Below are positions 38,629-40,287 of a stretch of 40,287 bases of DNA, piece after piece. The DNA is taken from contig DASWXM010000006.1 of the NCBI GenBank assembly GCA_036405515.1, positions 1 to 40,287 of the forward strand, written 5' to 3'. The stretch is from JASLCR01 sp036405515. GTDB lineage: Bacteria > Patescibacteriota > Saccharimonadia > Saccharimonadales > Saccharimonadaceae. Position 1 is the first letter of the stretch. Each line of letters opens with the position of its first letter. Under the pieces are notes generated by a model. That model searched no databases, was not told where the DNA came from, and worked only from the letters and a program-made list of their open reading frames with translations. Both the position numbers and the translations under genes were made by a program.

Positions 38629-38642
38629 GACATACTATTATA
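38629..38642 (-). promoter_or_regulatory. -10 element of uvrA
   Basis: TATAAT on the minus strand (38637-38642) ends eight bases before the ATG at 38628, leaving no room for a ribosome site. No LexA-type box was recognised. Confidence 0.5.
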
Positions 38643-38767
38643 CCACTTTTATTCAGACGAGTGCTACTATGCTATCGTTACGAGTCTATATCCTTACATT
38701 GCTTATGATTGCATGTTTTTGACTAAATTGCTAAAATCCGATGTAAATCATAGCGAGGACGTAAGAC

Positions 38768-39037
38768 ATGAAGAAGACAATCACACTGGGCGCACATTTT
38801 GGTTCCCTATTAATATTTCTCCTAGTAATCAACGCACCGATGTCATTATTGCGCTTTATCATGATTGGTGAACTTCCTGGAGGGAAGATTAGCTTCTCGG
38901 CTAACACTATGCTTTATTTAATCGCCGGTACCGCCATTGGCTTTGCCCTCTATCTTGCTCTAAAGTTCATTACACCACTCCGATCGCAGAGCCGAGGGCA
39001 TGCTCTACCAAAACGACGCTACTCTGCAGTTCAATAG
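38768..39037 (+). CDS. small membrane protein of unknown function
   Basis: An 89-residue protein with two or three hydrophobic stretches: LGAHFGSLLIFLLVINAPMSLLRFIM, then ANTMLYLIAGTAIGFALYLALKFI, and a basic C-terminal tail (RSQSRGHALPKRRYSA). It is not recognised as a named family. GCGAGGACG before the ATG and TGC-TAAAAT about 35 bases upstream give a normal leadered start. Its last seven bases overlap the converging exonuclease gene. Confidence 0.75.
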   Translation: MKKTITLGAHFGSLLIFLLVINAPMSLLRFIMIGELPGGKISFSANTMLYLIAGTAIGFALYLALKFITPLRSQSRGHALPKRRYSAVQ

Positions 39038-40287
39038 CTATCTTCAAATGGCACGATGCTTTCAGCCCAAAGCTGAAGCTCTTGCAAGAGAAACTGCCTT
39101 GAATCATCACTAGCGGTCTTTGCAAGTCGCTGCAGTGACGTAGTAAATCCTGGCAGTTGGCCCTTCACATGCTCGCCCCGCCACTTTTCCCATTGAACTG
39201 CTTCACTCTCTGAAAGCGTAGCCGGATAGTTTCGGGCTTTGTAGTGTAGTAGCAGCTCGGGCAATCTCTCGTCGCTAAATTCAGGTGAAAAATCTGCAAG
39301 TGTATTGGTATCGGCCGCAGCTACTGCTTCCATGCGTATCTTATCGCGGTCGCCGACAAATCCATCATATAGCTGGGCCTCTGGATCTGGAAGCTTCTTA
39401 AACTCTGGTTTTGACTCGTAAATCTCGCGTAGATTCTCGGCAAACTCCGGACGTGAGAGCAATACATACATATGCTTTTCAATTACGTCCTGTGTGAGAG
39501 AGATCCGCTTCCATCCATCGCCTTGCTCAAGCACCCCAAGTGGCGCGACCGCTGGACAACGATTGTATTGCAGTTGCTTTACTGGCACTTTTACGAAATC
39601 CTCGGCTTTGCGTTCCTCATACGTTGCATAGATCTTTACAGCGAGCTGCTTCTTATCAAGCTTTACCAGCTCGGTTGGATCATAGCGTAGATCGTATACT
39701 AGTACGTTGCCGTTCGGAGCGCTCGTGAGGGGGAATGCGACAGTGGTTTTTTCAAATTCTGCATCGTAGCGTCCGCTTGTATATACGAAAGGTTTTTTAT
39801 CGTCAAGATTCACCAGCTCTTTCACTTGGTTCTTGCCCCGTAATTGCAATAGATAATTAAATAGCTGCGGTTGCTTCTCTCTGATAAGTTTTGTAACACC
39901 AATCAATGCTTCGACATCGCTCAGAGCATCATGCGCCTTCACATGGTCCAGACCGTTCTCAGCGCTGAGTAGCTCGAGACGATTCGTCGCCTTGCCGTCC
40001 ACTACGGGCCAGTTGATACCTTCCGGCCTGAGCGCACGTGTCATACGGACAACGTCGAGCATATCCCAACGCGAACGACCGTCTTTCCAGGCCCACTCGT
40101 ACGGATCGCGGAATGTCCGCCACAGCAGTGCGCGGATAAACTCATCATCAAATCGTACGCTGTTAAAGCCGAGTGTGGTCGTATCCGGCGTAAAAATCTC
40201 CTCAACCAGTAGCTTTGCAAACTCTGCTTCGGTCAATCCTTCGGCCTGTGTCGCTTGCGGCGTAATACCCGTCACCATCACCGCATC
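39031..40287 (-). CDS. sbcB: exodeoxyribonuclease I (5' end outside window)
   Basis: The frame is open to the window edge, so 418 residues are visible and the first exonuclease motif lies outside. The start reads DAVMVTGITPQATQAEGLTE, matching VLITGITPQ of E. coli ExoI. GFNSVRFDDEFIRALLWRTFRDPYEWAWKDGRSRWDMLDVVRM holds the ExoII acidic residues, and KAHDALSDVEALIGV the ExoIII His/Asp pair. The SH3-like and C-terminal helical domains of ExoI follow. It degrades single-stranded DNA 3' to 5' in repair and recombination. It overlaps the small membrane protein gene by seven bases at its 3' end. Confidence 0.93.
   Translation of the reverse strand, partial: DAVMVTGITPQATQAEGLTEAEFAKLLVEEIFTPDTTTLGFNSVRFDDEFIRALLWRTFRDPYEWAWKDGRSRWDMLDVVRMTRALRPEGINWPVVDGKATNRLELLSAENGLDHVKAHDALSDVEALIGVTKLIREKQPQLFNYLLQLRGKNQVKELVNLDDKKPFVYTSGRYDAEFEKTTVAFPLTSAPNGNVLVYDLRYDPTELVKLDKKQLAVKIYATYEERKAEDFVKVPVKQLQYNRCPAVAPLGVLEQGDGWKRISLTQDVIEKHMYVLLSRPEFAENLREIYESKPEFKKLPDPEAQLYDGFVGDRDKIRMEAVAAADTNTLADFSPEFSDERLPELLLHYKARNYPATLSESEAVQWEKWRGEHVKGQLPGFTTSLQRLAKTASDDSRQFLLQELQLWAESIVPFEDSY

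Noticed and set aside
38671..38722. 17-codon hydrophobic frame between uvrA and the small membrane protein
   Set aside because: Its ATG overlaps the only nearby -10-like sequence, so it would not be on that transcript, and no ribosome site is visible.
1..40287. CRISPR arrays, insertion sequences, phage or integrase genes
   Set aside because: Looked for on both strands; no spaced direct repeats, transposase motifs or terminal repeats were seen.

Overview
The window reads as chromosomal DNA of a very compact, probably Gram-positive-like Patescibacterium, most likely a Saccharibacteria (TM7) lineage. This rests on several points. Genes are packed with almost no spacers and no gene-free stretch exceeds about 200 bases. 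Many genes appear leaderless. A short secreted coiled-coil protein sits beside a pilin-like protein. UGA is used as an ordinary stop (PAP2 phosphatase, Erm-like gene), which argues against the Gracilibacteria/Absconditabacteria code. The lineage is an inference; there is no rRNA in the window. No tRNA, rRNA, CRISPR array, insertion sequence or phage gene was seen.

Layout. 1-5358: a truncated Crp/Fnr regulator, a GlsB-type membrane protein with a CRP-type operator in front of it, a short UvrA paralogue, a flavin reductase and small conserved proteins (DUF2200, HhH). 5477-6375: a secreted coiled-coil protein and a pilin-like protein in one operon ending at a clear terminator. 6426-13034: HEAT-like protein, DHFR/RibD-like reductase, ArsR-MMPL exporter pair, DUF1295 and TspO membrane enzymes, YdeI-like and DUF1579-like proteins. 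13091-17644: exonuclease/GIY-YIG fusion, membrane-anchored I78 inhibitor-like protein, VOC protein, DHA2-type MFS exporter, NUDIX hydrolase. 17762-22534: a candidate small leaderless peptide, a PAP2 phosphatase translationally coupled to a lipid kinase, a 500-residue secreted protein, Pr6Pr, YggT and a second NUDIX. 22625-25862: ChaB, DUF1697, two VOC proteins, DUF1801 and an ArsR-SRPBCC pair. 25969-31190: DUF2207, two flavin reductases, thioredoxin, NIPSNAP, cupin-like protein, TrhO. 31235-34306: Erm-like methyltransferase, DoxX-like protein, a possible leader peptide and an ABC exporter. 34348-40287: ribosomal protein L25, DedA, canonical UvrA, a small membrane protein and a truncated exonuclease I.

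How the genes fit together. Three themes recur: DNA repair (UvrA, UvrA paralogue, Cho-like fusion nuclease, exonuclease I), detoxification and efflux (MMPL, MFS, ABC, Erm-like, VOC, flavin reductases) and envelope/lipid functions (PAP2, DAG kinase, DedA, DUF2207, pilin-like and secreted proteins). There is no long operon; most genes have their own promoter.

The strongest unexplained signal is regulatory. About twenty genes have a -10 hexamer ending only 5-8 bases before the start codon, with no Shine-Dalgarno, so their mRNAs should be leaderless. The remaining genes have strong AGGAGG-type sites. Two stop codons double as the -10 box of the next leaderless gene, and a third lies within the -10 of a leadered gene. 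Three redox genes share a TACT...AGTA inverted repeat on their promoters. Coordinates of motifs were read by eye and no database search was run.
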